NCBI RefSeq assembly: GCF_005747095.1
Contig: NZ_SWLG01000003.1
Location: 186,001-250,000, forward strand
DNA: 64,000 nucleotides
Direction: 5' to 3'
Source of the DNA: Exobacillus caeni
Lineage (GTDB): Bacteria > Bacillota > Bacilli > Bacillales > Guptibacillaceae
The notes under the pieces were generated by a model. The model had not been told where the DNA came from. It searched no databases and was given only the letters and a program-made list of their open reading frames with translations. Shown here piece after piece: positions 47,890-57,351 of the stretch (position 1 is its first letter; each line of letters begins with the position of its first letter). The translations under genes and the position numbers were made by a program.

Positions 47890-48837
47890 ATGATTGAACA
47901 ACCAAGAAGTGACGATGTCTTATTTCGCCCCGTTGATCGAAGCAGGTTTAATCAGGAGGAAATAGTTCGTCCGAGTTTAAGCCAGTGGAAAGAGACAGTA
48001 ATAAAGATTTTAAAAAACAAGTTAGCTATTTTGGGATTGATTCTCTTAGTGGTCATTACATTACTTGCTATTATCGGACCCCATATGGTCCCGTACAGCT
48101 ATTCAGATCAGAGTTTATCGTCTAAGAACCTTGCTCCGAGCAGTGAACATTGGTTTGGAACGGATTCTCTTGGAAGGGATATGTGGGCAAGAACATGGTA
48201 TGGGGCAAGGATTTCCTTAACCATTGGAATCGCGGCAGCGCTGATTGACCTGATCATGGGGCTTCTTGTAGGAGGAGTTTCAGGTTACATGGCAGGAAGA
48301 GGAAAGCTCGGTGACCGAGTTGATAGCATCTTAATGAGAATTGTCGAAATTTTATATGGAATTCCATACCTTCTTGTTGTGATTTTGCTTCTTGTTGTTA
48401 TGAAGCCCGGATTATGGACGATCATCCTCGCACTTTCCATCACGGGATGGGTAGGAATGGCCCGGATTGTAAGGGGACAGATTTTACAACTGAAAGAACA
48501 GGAATATGTGGCGGCAGCACAAAAGCTTGGAACTCCACACAGGAAGATAATCTGGCGGCATCTGTTTCCAAACATGATCGGAATTATCATTGTAAACCTG
48601 ACCTTTACCATTCCACAGGCAATTTTCGCTGAATCGTTCTTGAGCTTCATCGGTCTTGGTGTACAGGCACCGATTGCAAGTTGGGGTACGATGGCTAACG
48701 ATGCACTTGGCGTAATTTTGACAGGACAATGGTGGAGATTGTTTTTCCCGGGCTTTCTTATCTCACTAACGATGTTTGCCTTTAACGTATTTGGCGACGG
48801 ATTACAGGATGCGCTTGATCCACAGTCACGGGACTAA
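47890..48837 (+). CDS. dppC: Dipeptide ABC transporter permease DppC
   Basis: Second permease, 315 residues, starting two bases after dppB. The OppC-type N-terminal region (WKETVIKILKNKLAILGLILLVVITLLAIIGP) is followed by FGTDSLGRDMWARTWYGARISLTIG, a hallmark of DppC/OppC, and the EAA loop EYVAAAQKLGTPHRKIIWRHLFPN. AGGGGGATTAGGA precedes the ATG. Confidence 0.96.
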   Translation: MIEQPRSDDVLFRPVDRSRFNQEEIVRPSLSQWKETVIKILKNKLAILGLILLVVITLLAIIGPHMVPYSYSDQSLSSKNLAPSSEHWFGTDSLGRDMWARTWYGARISLTIGIAAALIDLIMGLLVGGVSGYMAGRGKLGDRVDSILMRIVEILYGIPYLLVVILLLVVMKPGLWTIILALSITGWVGMARIVRGQILQLKEQEYVAAAQKLGTPHRKIIWRHLFPNMIGIIIVNLTFTIPQAIFAESFLSFIGLGVQAPIASWGTMANDALGVILTGQWWRLFFPGFLISLTMFAFNVFGDGLQDALDPQSRD

Positions 48838-48848
48838 GGAGGGATAAA

Positions 48849-49865
48849 ATGACTAGTCTACTAGACGTGAAAGATTTAGAAGTCTCATTTAAAACATACG
48901 GCGGCGAAGTAAAAGCTGTTCGAGGCGTGGATTTCCACATTAATCAGGGCGAAGTGCTGGCGATCGTAGGGGAAAGCGGATGCGGCAAAAGTGTTACAGC
49001 CCAGACGATAATGGGACTTCTCCCGAAGAAAGTCAGCATGATAAAAGGCGGAAACGTAACGTTTCAAGGAGAAGAAATTCTGGGCTTGCCTAAAAAGAAA
49101 ATGCAGAAAATTAAAGGCTCAAAGATCGGATTGATTTCACAGGATCCGATGACCTCTTTAAATCCGACAATGAAAATCGGAAGCCAGATTGCTGAAACAA
49201 TCAAAAAACATACAGATTTACCAAAATATCAAATAAAGAATAGAACTATTGAACTTCTGGGCCTTGTTGGCATTCCAAATCCAGAGAAGAGGTACAGTCA
49301 ATATCCCCATGAATTGAGTGGGGGTATGAGACAGCGTGTTTTAATAGCGATGGCTCTTTCATGTGAACCGCAGCTTATCATTGCGGATGAGCCTACAACC
49401 GCTTTAGATGTAACAATACAAGCCCAAATTTTGGATTTATTAAAGGATTTACAGCAACGTCTCAATACTTCTATTCTGATCATTACCCACGACTTAGGTG
49501 TTGTAGCAGAGATTGCACAAAGAGTATCAGTTATGTATGCCGGAAAGGTAATAGAAAGCGGAACGGTCGAGGAGATTTTTGATAACCCAAAACATCCATA
49601 TACATGGGGATTATTGAATTCAATCCCTAAATACACAAATGGTGAAAAGGAACGGCTGGTACCGATCGAGGGATCACCTCCTGACCTGTTTGCGCCGCCT
49701 GCTGGCTGTCCGTTCGCGCCCCGTTGTGAATACGCGATGGAAATCTGCATCGGGGAAATGCCGGATGCCAAACAGATATCAGAAAGCCATCATGCAAAAT
49801 GCTGGCTCAATGATCCGAGGGCTCCGATCGTCGAAGGACTGGTTGCAGCAGGGAGGAATGAGTAG
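48849..49865 (+). CDS. dppD: Dipeptide ABC transporter ATPase DppD
   Basis: ATP-binding subunit of 338 residues. Walker A is GESGCGKS, the signature is LSGGMRQR, and Walker B is LIIADEPTTALDV. The C-terminal oligopeptide_transporter domain is present, with cysteines in GCPFAPRCEYAMEIC that in relatives bind an iron-sulfur cluster. GGAGGG precedes the ATG. Its stop shares one base with the next start codon. Confidence 0.96.
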   Translation: MTSLLDVKDLEVSFKTYGGEVKAVRGVDFHINQGEVLAIVGESGCGKSVTAQTIMGLLPKKVSMIKGGNVTFQGEEILGLPKKKMQKIKGSKIGLISQDPMTSLNPTMKIGSQIAETIKKHTDLPKYQIKNRTIELLGLVGIPNPEKRYSQYPHELSGGMRQRVLIAMALSCEPQLIIADEPTTALDVTIQAQILDLLKDLQQRLNTSILIITHDLGVVAEIAQRVSVMYAGKVIESGTVEEIFDNPKHPYTWGLLNSIPKYTNGEKERLVPIEGSPPDLFAPPAGCPFAPRCEYAMEICIGEMPDAKQISESHHAKCWLNDPRAPIVEGLVAAGRNE

Positions 49866-50824
49866 TGTCGAATTCGCTTTTAGAAGTAAAAAAAGTCAAA
49901 AAGTACTTTAATGTTGGAGGAAACGACTACCTGAAGGCTGTCGATGATATTTCTTTTGCAATAAACAAAGGGGAGACCTTTGGCCTGGTAGGAGAAAGTG
50001 GAAGCGGGAAGTCAACACTCGGAAGAACGGTTGTAGGGCTGCACAATGCTACAGACGGAAGTATCGTTTTTAACGGAAAAGACACCGGTAAGCTAAAGGG
50101 AAAAGAAGCCCGGGAATTTAACAGGACGATGCAAATGATCTTCCAGGATCCGCATGCATCTCTTAATCCTAGAATGCGTGTCATGGATATTATTGCTGAA
50201 GGAATCGATGCGCACGGTCTGTTAAAAGGAAAGGAAAGAAAAGAAAGAGTATTTCAGCTATTGGAAAAAGTTGGACTTCGTCCGGAACATGCGAAACGTT
50301 ATCCTCACGAATTCAGCGGAGGGCAGCGGCAAAGAATCGGTATCGCCAGGGCACTGGCTGTTGAACCCGAATTTATTGTAGCGGATGAACCGATTTCGGC
50401 TCTGGATGTTTCTGTTCAGGCACAAATCGTCAATCTAATGGAAGATCTTAAGAAAGATGAGGGGCTAACATATCTCTTTATCGCCCATGACCTGGGAATG
50501 GTCAAGCACATCAGTGACCGTATCGGTGTGATGTATCTTGGGAACATGATGGAAATGGCTGAAAGCGATGCGTTATTCGATGAACCGCTCCATCCATACA
50601 CACAGGCTCTTTTATCGGCAATTCCAGTTCCGAATCCAAAAGAGATAGGCAAAAGGGAAAGAATCGTCTTACAGGGAGATCCGCCAAGCCCAATTACCCC
50701 GCCGTCAGGCTGCCGTTTCCGTACGCGATGTCCGCATGCAATGGAAATATGTGCCGAAGTTACTCCTGAATGGCGGGAAGCAAGGGACAATCATTGGGTT
50801 GCGTGTCACTTATATAATTCATAA
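49865..50824 (+). CDS. dppF: Dipeptide ABC transporter ATPase DppF (YkfD-like)
   Basis: Second ATPase of the importer, 319 residues. Walker A is GESGSGKST, the signature is FSGGQRQR, and Walker B is FIVADEPISALDV. The C-terminal cysteine motif GCRFRTRCPHAMEIC is present. The GTG start at 49865 overlaps the dppD stop (TAGTG), with GGGAGG upstream. B. subtilis lacks dppF in the dpp operon and has ykfD nearby; here both ATPases are adjacent. Confidence 0.95.
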   Translation: MSNSLLEVKKVKKYFNVGGNDYLKAVDDISFAINKGETFGLVGESGSGKSTLGRTVVGLHNATDGSIVFNGKDTGKLKGKEAREFNRTMQMIFQDPHASLNPRMRVMDIIAEGIDAHGLLKGKERKERVFQLLEKVGLRPEHAKRYPHEFSGGQRQRIGIARALAVEPEFIVADEPISALDVSVQAQIVNLMEDLKKDEGLTYLFIAHDLGMVKHISDRIGVMYLGNMMEMAESDALFDEPLHPYTQALLSAIPVPNPKEIGKRERIVLQGDPPSPITPPSGCRFRTRCPHAMEICAEVTPEWREARDNHWVACHLYNS

Positions 50825-50844
50825 AAATTTTAAGGAGGAAGATC

Positions 50845-52455
50845 ATGAAGAAAAGCTTATTGATGAGTTTGATGATGGTGTTAGTCATTGTGCCTTTTCT
50901 ATCTGCTTGTAGCGGAGATGAAGATGCATCGGGAGATGGGGAGGTAGCGCAGGAAATTACTGTTAATGCATCAAGTGAACCCCCTTCCCTTGACCCGGCT
51001 TTAGCAACAGATACTACTTCCGGTTGGGTCATTGAACATGTTTTTGAAGGCCTTTATACAAAAAATAAAGACGGAGAAGTTGTGCCTGGGCTTGCAGAGA
51101 AAATGGAACTTTCAGATGACAAGAAGGTTTATACAATCACACTACGTGATGCTAAATGGTCAAATGGCGATCCGGTCACTGCAGAGGATTTTGAGTATTC
51201 CTGGAAGCGTATCTTGAACCCAGAAACAGGAAGTTCGTTTGCTTTTTACCTTTATTACTTAAAAGGAGCAGAGGAATATAACAAAGGTAAGGGTTCTGTA
51301 GATGATGTAGGTGTTACAGCAGTGGATGACAAGACGCTTAAAGTAGAACTGAATTCACCTACTGGATTTTTTGAAAAGCTTCTTGCATTCTGGTCCTATT
51401 ACCCTGTAAACAAATCCGTAGTTGAAGGAAATAAAAACTGGGTTGCTGAGGCAGATACACTAGTAAGTAACGGTGCCTACAAGCTGAGCAGCTGGGAGCA
51501 TGATAACCAGTTAGTAGCAGAGAAAAACGATAATTATTGGGATAAGGAAAACATCTCGATGGAAAAGATCACATGGAAAATGGTAAACGATGCAACGACG
51601 TATTATCAAATGTATAAGTCCGGTGAACTTGATCTTATTACTTCACTGCCTGTAGATGTTATCCCTCAAGAAGAAGGTAATGAAGATTTTAAAATCACAC
51701 CTTATTTCGGCACATACATGTATATGTTTAACGTAGACAAAGAGCCTTTCACGAATCCTAAAGTAAGAAGAGCGTTTAACCTGGCTATCGATCGTGCGTC
51801 TATTACGGAAAATATTTCACAATCTGGTGAAAAGCCTGCAAAAGCGTTTGTTCCTTACGGCGTAGAAACTCCTGAAGGTGATTTTAGGGAACAGAAGGAA
51901 GCTTACTTTGAAGAGAATGTAGAAGAGGCTAAGAAACTACTAGAAGAAGCCAAACAAGAAGAAGGATGGGACGAGCTTCCGGCAGTAGAACTGATCTACA
52001 ACACATCTGAGAACCATAAGAAAATTGCTGAAGGTGTTCAAGAAATGTTAAAGCAGAACCTGGGTGTAGAAGTGACGCTTAACAACCAGGAATGGAAAAC
52101 ATACCTTGATACAACTGACCAGGGTAACTTCCAAATGGCACGTATGGGCTGGATCGGTATTTATGTCGATCCGACACCAATCCTGGATTACTATCTTGGA
52201 GACAGTCCGAACAACCGTACGAACTGGGTTAACGAAAAATACGATTCTCTGATGGCTAAATCAAAAGGCATCCAGGATGAAGCGGAACGAATGAAGGTTC
52301 TTCATGAAGCTGAAGATGTATTGATGGAAGATCTTCCGTTCATGCCAGTTTACTATTATACTAACAACTACTTAACATCTACCGATTATGAGGGAGTTGT
52401 TTATCCGGTAAACCGCTATCCTAACTTGCGCTGGGCTAAGAAAGTATCGAATTAA
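50845..52455 (+). CDS. dppE: Peptide-binding lipoprotein DppE
   Basis: Extracellular substrate-binding lipoprotein of 536 residues (SBP_bac_5). The lipobox FLSAC places lipid on Cys22. The family body has SSEPPSLDPALATDTTSGWVIEHVFEGLY, and DAKWSNGDPVTAEDFEYSWKRIL, as in OppA/DppE. It captures peptides for DppBCDF. AAGGAGG precedes the ATG. A terminator follows, which closes the operon. Confidence 0.95.
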   Translation: MKKSLLMSLMMVLVIVPFLSACSGDEDASGDGEVAQEITVNASSEPPSLDPALATDTTSGWVIEHVFEGLYTKNKDGEVVPGLAEKMELSDDKKVYTITLRDAKWSNGDPVTAEDFEYSWKRILNPETGSSFAFYLYYLKGAEEYNKGKGSVDDVGVTAVDDKTLKVELNSPTGFFEKLLAFWSYYPVNKSVVEGNKNWVAEADTLVSNGAYKLSSWEHDNQLVAEKNDNYWDKENISMEKITWKMVNDATTYYQMYKSGELDLITSLPVDVIPQEEGNEDFKITPYFGTYMYMFNVDKEPFTNPKVRRAFNLAIDRASITENISQSGEKPAKAFVPYGVETPEGDFREQKEAYFEENVEEAKKLLEEAKQEEGWDELPAVELIYNTSENHKKIAEGVQEMLKQNLGVEVTLNNQEWKTYLDTTDQGNFQMARMGWIGIYVDPTPILDYYLGDSPNNRTNWVNEKYDSLMAKSKGIQDEAERMKVLHEAEDVLMEDLPFMPVYYYTNNYLTSTDYEGVVYPVNRYPNLRWAKKVSN

Positions 52456-52465
52456 TAGTTAATGA

Positions 52466-52500
52466 GAAAGATCTATTCGATAGAATAGGTCTTTCTTCTA
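52466..52500 (+). terminator. Terminator after dppE
   Basis: Thirteen-bp stem GAAAGATCTATTC / GAATAGGTCTTTC (one U-G pair) with tetraloop GATA. The U-run is weak (TTCTAC). Confidence 0.65.
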
Positions 52501-52521
52501 CATAAGAAAGGAAGAGTGAAC

Positions 52522-52890
52522 ATGCGGAACTTTTTGTTTATCACTTTGTTTGTATCCATGCTTTTGTTAGTGGGACAAAAGGTATTAAATACAGAACTAC
52601 TAACCATGATTAATAATGCGTTCTTCTGGGGTTTAATCAGTTTAACGATCGGTGCTTGCTTTTATATTCTGCAAACCGGTTTTCTTAATCTATTTTTTGA
52701 CGGTTTTAGGCAAATCACTTCGGTGATTGTTCCTAAATCCCGCTCGCTTGAAAGGACCGACCGCAAAATGAAAGAGGACGTTTCTTTAAAGAAATGGAAA
52801 CAAACGGTTTTCGCCAATGCAAAATTAGTATTTTTAGGTATAGGTTCTGGCATGGCACTCTTCTCCATAACAGGAACATTCTTTTTATAA
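52522..52890 (+). CDS. Small membrane protein, DUF3899-like
   Basis: Protein of 122 residues with three hydrophobic segments (residues 4-22, 32-58 and 100-120) separated by a basic cytoplasmic loop (SRSLERTDRKMKEDVSLKKWK). It resembles DUF3899 proteins; function unknown. AAAGGAAGAG precedes the ATG at 52522. It sits between dppE and the S9 peptidase gene and is probably transcribed with the latter. Confidence 0.6.
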   Translation: MRNFLFITLFVSMLLLVGQKVLNTELLTMINNAFFWGLISLTIGACFYILQTGFLNLFFDGFRQITSVIVPKSRSLERTDRKMKEDVSLKKWKQTVFANAKLVFLGIGSGMALFSITGTFFL

Positions 52891-52922
52891 AATTTAACTA
52901 ATATTAAGGAAGGGATTTGTAC

Positions 52923-54935
52923 ATGACAGTTACATCTGAGATTTGGAAGCAGAAAAATAAAATTGATTCAGAAACGCTTTATGACTTGAAGTTTGTTGGC
53001 GACCCTCAACTTTCACCATGTGGCCAAAAGGTTGCTTATATAAAAACTACCATTAATGATGAAAAGGATTACGAGTCTCATTTGTTTGTATATGACCGTA
53101 AGACAGGTGAGTCCAACCAGTGGACATTTGGTGCCTCGAGGAATCAGTCACCAAGATGGGCTGCAACTGGTGAGAAACTTGCTTTTGTCTCTAACCGAAG
53201 TGGAAAGAACCAGATCTGGATTATTTCTGCGGGCGGTGGTGAAGCTACACAGTTAACAAATCTGAAAAACGGAGCAAGCAATCCTGTGTGGCGTCCAGAT
53301 AATAAAGCTCTTTTGTTTGTGAGTCCGCTTGAGGAAGGGGAAACACTTGAAACAACAGAAGAACATGACAAGAAGGCTGAGCTTCAACCGTTGATCGTTG
53401 ATAAGTTGCAATATAAAGCAGACGGAAGAGGCTTTCTAGATAACAAGAAAAATCAGCTTATTCTTATAGATTTAAAGACAAAGCAAATGGAACAGCTTAC
53501 ATCAGGTCCATATAACCATTCAGACCCTACATGGTCACCGGATGGTTCTGCGGTTGCTTATGCCAGAGATCGAGAAGATGAACCTGGAAGTTACTTTTTA
53601 TCCGATCTATTCATAAAACCAATTGGAGAAGAAGCATACCGAGTAAACGATGAAGAAGGAGTTTTCTCAAAACCCAATTGGTCACCTGATGGAGATGCTC
53701 TTTCGTATATCGGACACTTACTTGAATACGATGGAGCAACGTTAAACAGAGTCTGGGTTACTGCTCTTGATTCAAAGGAAACCAGATGTTTAACAGCTGA
53801 TGTTGACCTTGAATGTACAGATGTTCTGATTTCAGATATGCACTGGGCAAATCCTTCTCCTGGGGCAGTATGGAAAAAGGATGGACTCGGGGTTTATTTT
53901 CAGGGAAGCGAGAACGGGAACACAAATATTTACTATGCCAGCCTTGCCGGCGGAGTTTCGAAAACAGTCGGAGGAAAAAGGCATGTGTATGCCTTTAATT
54001 ATCTACCCTTACTAGACGAAGCGATAATCGGTATAAGTGATCCTACCAACATTGGAGACTTGTACTCTGTTTCCTTCAAAACATCTGAAGAGCAGCGATT
54101 AACACACAGCAACCAGGTATTTTTACAAGAAACAGAAACATCGAGTCCAGAAGAGTTTCACTATATAACAAATGATGGCTATGAGATTCAGGGCTGGTTA
54201 ATGAAGCCTGCCGGGTTTGATCCGGCAAAAAGATACCCGCTCGTGTTGGAAATCCATGGCGGACCGCACATGATGTATGGAAACTCATTTGTTCACGAGT
54301 TTCAACTGTTGGCTTCCAAAGGATTTGTCGTGCTTTATACCAATCCGCGAGGCAGCCTTGGGTACGGGCAACAGTTTGTCGATGCCTGCCGTGGAGACTA
54401 CGGCGGGGGAGACTACGAGGACTTAATGGCAGGTGTGGACTTTGTTTTAGCGAACTATGGCATCATTGACGAGGAAAAGTTATTTGTTACAGGCGGGAGT
54501 TACGGTGGTTTTATGACAAACTGGATTGTCGGGAAAACAAATAGGTTTAAAGCAGCTGTTACCCAGAGATCGATTTCTAACTGGCAAAGTTTTTACGGAG
54601 TGAGCGATATCGGTTATTTCTTTGCAAACTGGGAAATCGGCAGTCATTTAACCGATGATCCTGAAAAGCTCTGGGAACACTCTCCGCTTAAGTACGTCGA
54701 TCAAATTGAAACACCGCTCTTAATCTTACACGGAGAAAAGGACTACAGATGCCCGGTAGAACAGGCAGAACAATTGTTTATTGCACTTAAACACCAAAAC
54801 AAAGTGACCCGATTCGTCCGATTCCCTGAATCCGATCATAATCTTTCTCGGACTGGTGCACCGACACTAAGAGTGGAACGATTGAACCAGATCGCAGGCT
54901 GGTTCGAGGATTATCTGGAAAGGGGACAACAATGA
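52923..54935 (+). CDS. S9-family prolyl oligopeptidase / acylaminoacyl peptidase
   Basis: Cytoplasmic serine peptidase of 670 residues. The N-terminal half is a beta-propeller of TolB/WD40-like repeats (PTWSPDGSAVAYAR, PNWSPDGDALSYIG). The C-terminal alpha/beta-hydrolase has Ser526 in GGSYGGF, Asp607 in HGEKDYRCPV and His639 in ESDHNLSRTG. The propeller admits only short peptides, so it would finish digesting imported peptides. The ATG at 52923 has GAAGGGAT 8 bases upstream. The end overlaps pcp (ATGA). Confidence 0.94.
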   Translation: MTVTSEIWKQKNKIDSETLYDLKFVGDPQLSPCGQKVAYIKTTINDEKDYESHLFVYDRKTGESNQWTFGASRNQSPRWAATGEKLAFVSNRSGKNQIWIISAGGGEATQLTNLKNGASNPVWRPDNKALLFVSPLEEGETLETTEEHDKKAELQPLIVDKLQYKADGRGFLDNKKNQLILIDLKTKQMEQLTSGPYNHSDPTWSPDGSAVAYARDREDEPGSYFLSDLFIKPIGEEAYRVNDEEGVFSKPNWSPDGDALSYIGHLLEYDGATLNRVWVTALDSKETRCLTADVDLECTDVLISDMHWANPSPGAVWKKDGLGVYFQGSENGNTNIYYASLAGGVSKTVGGKRHVYAFNYLPLLDEAIIGISDPTNIGDLYSVSFKTSEEQRLTHSNQVFLQETETSSPEEFHYITNDGYEIQGWLMKPAGFDPAKRYPLVLEIHGGPHMMYGNSFVHEFQLLASKGFVVLYTNPRGSLGYGQQFVDACRGDYGGGDYEDLMAGVDFVLANYGIIDEEKLFVTGGSYGGFMTNWIVGKTNRFKAAVTQRSISNWQSFYGVSDIGYFFANWEIGSHLTDDPEKLWEHSPLKYVDQIETPLLILHGEKDYRCPVEQAEQLFIALKHQNKVTRFVRFPESDHNLSRTGAPTLRVERLNQIAGWFEDYLERGQQ

Positions 54936-55534
54936 AAACATTATTGCTGACAGGTTTTGAGCCTTTTTTGGATCATAAACTAAATCCGACTGAACATATT
55001 GTAAACCTACTAGATGGCAAAGAAATCGGCAACTACCGTATCCATGGAAAGGTTCTTCCGGTGGCTTATGAACAATCTGCTGAAAAACTGCTAAGTTATT
55101 ACGAAGAGTTAAAGCCGGATGCGGTAATATCACTTGGACTTGCTGCAGGGAGAAATAAGATTACTCCTGAACGGATTGCAATCAATGTAAATGACGGAAT
55201 ACGCGATAATACCGGAAACACTCCGGTAGACCAACCGATTATATCTGACGGAAACGACGCATATTTTACAAAACTTCCAATTAGAAAAATGATCGATACC
55301 CTTCTTGAAAAGGGGATACCTGCAGAAATTTCAAACACAGCCGGGACTTACTTATGTAACAATGTGATGTACTCTATGTTGCATGAAATAAATAAGAGTG
55401 GGAAAAGTATACCTTCTGGCTTTATCCATATTCCGGCTTCGTTTGAACTTGCGATTACTAATCCCAAATTGCCGTCATGGCCTTTAGATACTTTACAAGA
55501 AGCGGTTGAAACTCTAATCAAGGTACTAGATTAA
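54932..55534 (+). CDS. pcp: Pyroglutamyl peptidase I
   Basis: Cysteine peptidase (C15) that removes N-terminal pyroglutamate from peptides, 200 residues. The catalytic triad is complete: Glu80 in ITPERIAIN, Cys142 in TAGTYLCNNVMY and His166 in GFIHIPAS. N-terminal LLTGFEPFLDHKLNPTE is typical. It overlaps the S9 gene by four bases, so the two peptidases are made together. Confidence 0.96.
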   Translation: MKTLLLTGFEPFLDHKLNPTEHIVNLLDGKEIGNYRIHGKVLPVAYEQSAEKLLSYYEELKPDAVISLGLAAGRNKITPERIAINVNDGIRDNTGNTPVDQPIISDGNDAYFTKLPIRKMIDTLLEKGIPAEISNTAGTYLCNNVMYSMLHEINKSGKSIPSGFIHIPASFELAITNPKLPSWPLDTLQEAVETLIKVLD

Positions 55535-55583
55535 TAGTCTGAAGAGGCTCCATCAAGGGAAACAATTATGAGTATATAAACAT

Positions 55584-55626
55584 AATGCCAGGTTCTTTAA
55601 ACTGTTAAAGGACCTGGCATTATTAT
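55584..55626 (+). terminator. Terminator after pcp
   Basis: Seventeen-bp stem AATGCCAGGTTCTTTAA / TTAAAGGACCTGGCATT (one U-G pair) with tetraloop ACTG, then ATTATT. Confidence 0.8.
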
Positions 55627-55722
55627 TGCATCAAACTGGTTTAGTAAAATAATTCAAGTTGAAAACGCATTCACTTGGAAGTTAAAATAAACTTAACATT
55701 AATTGGAGAGTGTGCTTTTAAC

Positions 55723-57351
55723 ATGAACTGGTTCAAAAATAGAAAGCTTCAAACGAAAATGTCAATGTTGATAGTTGGATTATTATTGGCGATCTTAATC
55801 CTGCTTGGGATGCTATTCAGTAGAATGGTAGAAACAACGCTGGAGGACCAGATAGGGAACCGTGCATTAACGCTATCACAAACAGTTGCGAAAATGCCTG
55901 CAATAAAGAGAGCCTTTGAAACAGAAGATCCTTCAAAGATCATCCAGCCCCTGGTTGAGGAAATTCGTCAGAAAACAGACGCGGAATTCATCGTCGTCGG
56001 TAATAATGAAGGGATCCGCTATTCACATCCGATTCCAGAACGCATTGGAAGAGCTATGGTTGGGGGAGACAGCATCAGAGCGCTCGAGGAGGGTGAGTCA
56101 TATGTTTCAAAAGCGGTTGGTTCACTTGGTCCATCGTTAAGAGGGAAAACACCGATTTTTGATGAAGATGGAAATGTGATAGGTATTGTTTCAGTTGGTT
56201 TTTTAATAGATGATATTGAACATACGATTGATCAATATGAGTTTAAGGTTTTAACACTGATATTACTGACTTTGATGGTTGGGTTGTTGGGCGCCACTTT
56301 AATTGCGAGAGGGTTTAAAAAATCTATCTTTGGTCTTGAACCCGCTGAAATCGGCAGTTTGTTCCTTGAGAAAAATGCCATTCTTGAATCTATTCGGGAA
56401 GGAATAATTGCTATTAACCACAAGGGTAATATTACGATGGTCAATCAGGAGGCATATAAGATGCTTGATTTTAATACAAATGAAAGCTTAATAGGCAAAA
56501 CGATTTTATCAGTATTACCAAACACAAAGATGCTGGAGGTGCTGCAAAACGGTGAATCCCAACATGATCGTGAAATGCAAATAAATAATGATGATGTTAT
56601 TGTCAACCGTATTCCGCTTATTCAAAATGAAACAGTTACCGGTGTTGTATCCAGTTTTAGAAAAAAGACAGATATCGAAAAGCTTTCCCGGGAACTGTCC
56701 CAGGTTCAGAGTTATGCGAATGTACTTCGGTCTCAAACACATGAGTATTCGAACAAGTTATATACGATTCTAGGTTTAATACAACTTGGCAACTATCAAG
56801 AAGCGATCGATTTGATACAAAAAGAAGCGATTGGGTATCAAGAGATTATTCAGCTTCTTGTTGATGTTGTACCCGACTCTAGAGTATCAGCTTTACTATT
56901 GGGAAAATTCAATCGGGCACACGAGCTTCATATTGAGTTAACCATAGATGAAGAAAGTAGTTTGAAGGATTTCCCTGAACAAATCAATAGGGAAAAACTC
57001 GTGATAATCCTTGGAAATTTATTAGATAATGCTATGGAAGCAGTACTGAATAGCGATGAGAAGCAAGTTCATCTTTTTATGACAGATATCGGTAATGACT
57101 TAATATTTGAGGTGGAAGATTCAGGAACAGGTATCCAGGATCAGGATGTAAGCAGGATTTTCGAAAGAGGGTTTAGCAGGAAGAAAGGTCATGATAGAGG
57201 GATCGGCCTTCATCTTGTTCAACGCTCTGTAGAAGATTTAGGGGGATATGTTACTGTTTCTGAAAGCAGGTTTGGCGGTGCTGCGTTTACAGTCGTTATT
57301 CCTAAAAAGGGGAGGGTGAGTAATGAAAGTAATCGAAGTATTAATCATTGA
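55723..57351 (+). CDS. CitA/DcuS-type sensor histidine kinase
   Basis: Membrane kinase of 542 residues that senses di- or tricarboxylates outside the cell. A membrane segment (15-35), an extracytoplasmic PASc/sCache domain (about 40-170, with IRYSHPIPERIGR), a second membrane segment (175-195), a cytoplasmic PAS domain (about 215-320), phospho-acceptor His340 in RSQTHEYSNKLYTILGLIQ, and an HATPase domain (NLLDNAMEAV, DSGTGI, RGIGLHLV) are visible. The ATG at 55723 is the best start, with GGAGAG 13 bases before it, a long spacing. It overlaps the regulator gene by 29 bases. The facing tctCBA operon is its likely target. Confidence 0.93.
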   Translation: MNWFKNRKLQTKMSMLIVGLLLAILILLGMLFSRMVETTLEDQIGNRALTLSQTVAKMPAIKRAFETEDPSKIIQPLVEEIRQKTDAEFIVVGNNEGIRYSHPIPERIGRAMVGGDSIRALEEGESYVSKAVGSLGPSLRGKTPIFDEDGNVIGIVSVGFLIDDIEHTIDQYEFKVLTLILLTLMVGLLGATLIARGFKKSIFGLEPAEIGSLFLEKNAILESIREGIIAINHKGNITMVNQEAYKMLDFNTNESLIGKTILSVLPNTKMLEVLQNGESQHDREMQINNDDVIVNRIPLIQNETVTGVVSSFRKKTDIEKLSRELSQVQSYANVLRSQTHEYSNKLYTILGLIQLGNYQEAIDLIQKEAIGYQEIIQLLVDVVPDSRVSALLLGKFNRAHELHIELTIDEESSLKDFPEQINREKLVIILGNLLDNAMEAVLNSDEKQVHLFMTDIGNDLIFEVEDSGTGIQDQDVSRIFERGFSRKKGHDRGIGLHLVQRSVEDLGGYVTVSESRFGGAAFTVVIPKKGRVSNESNRSINH

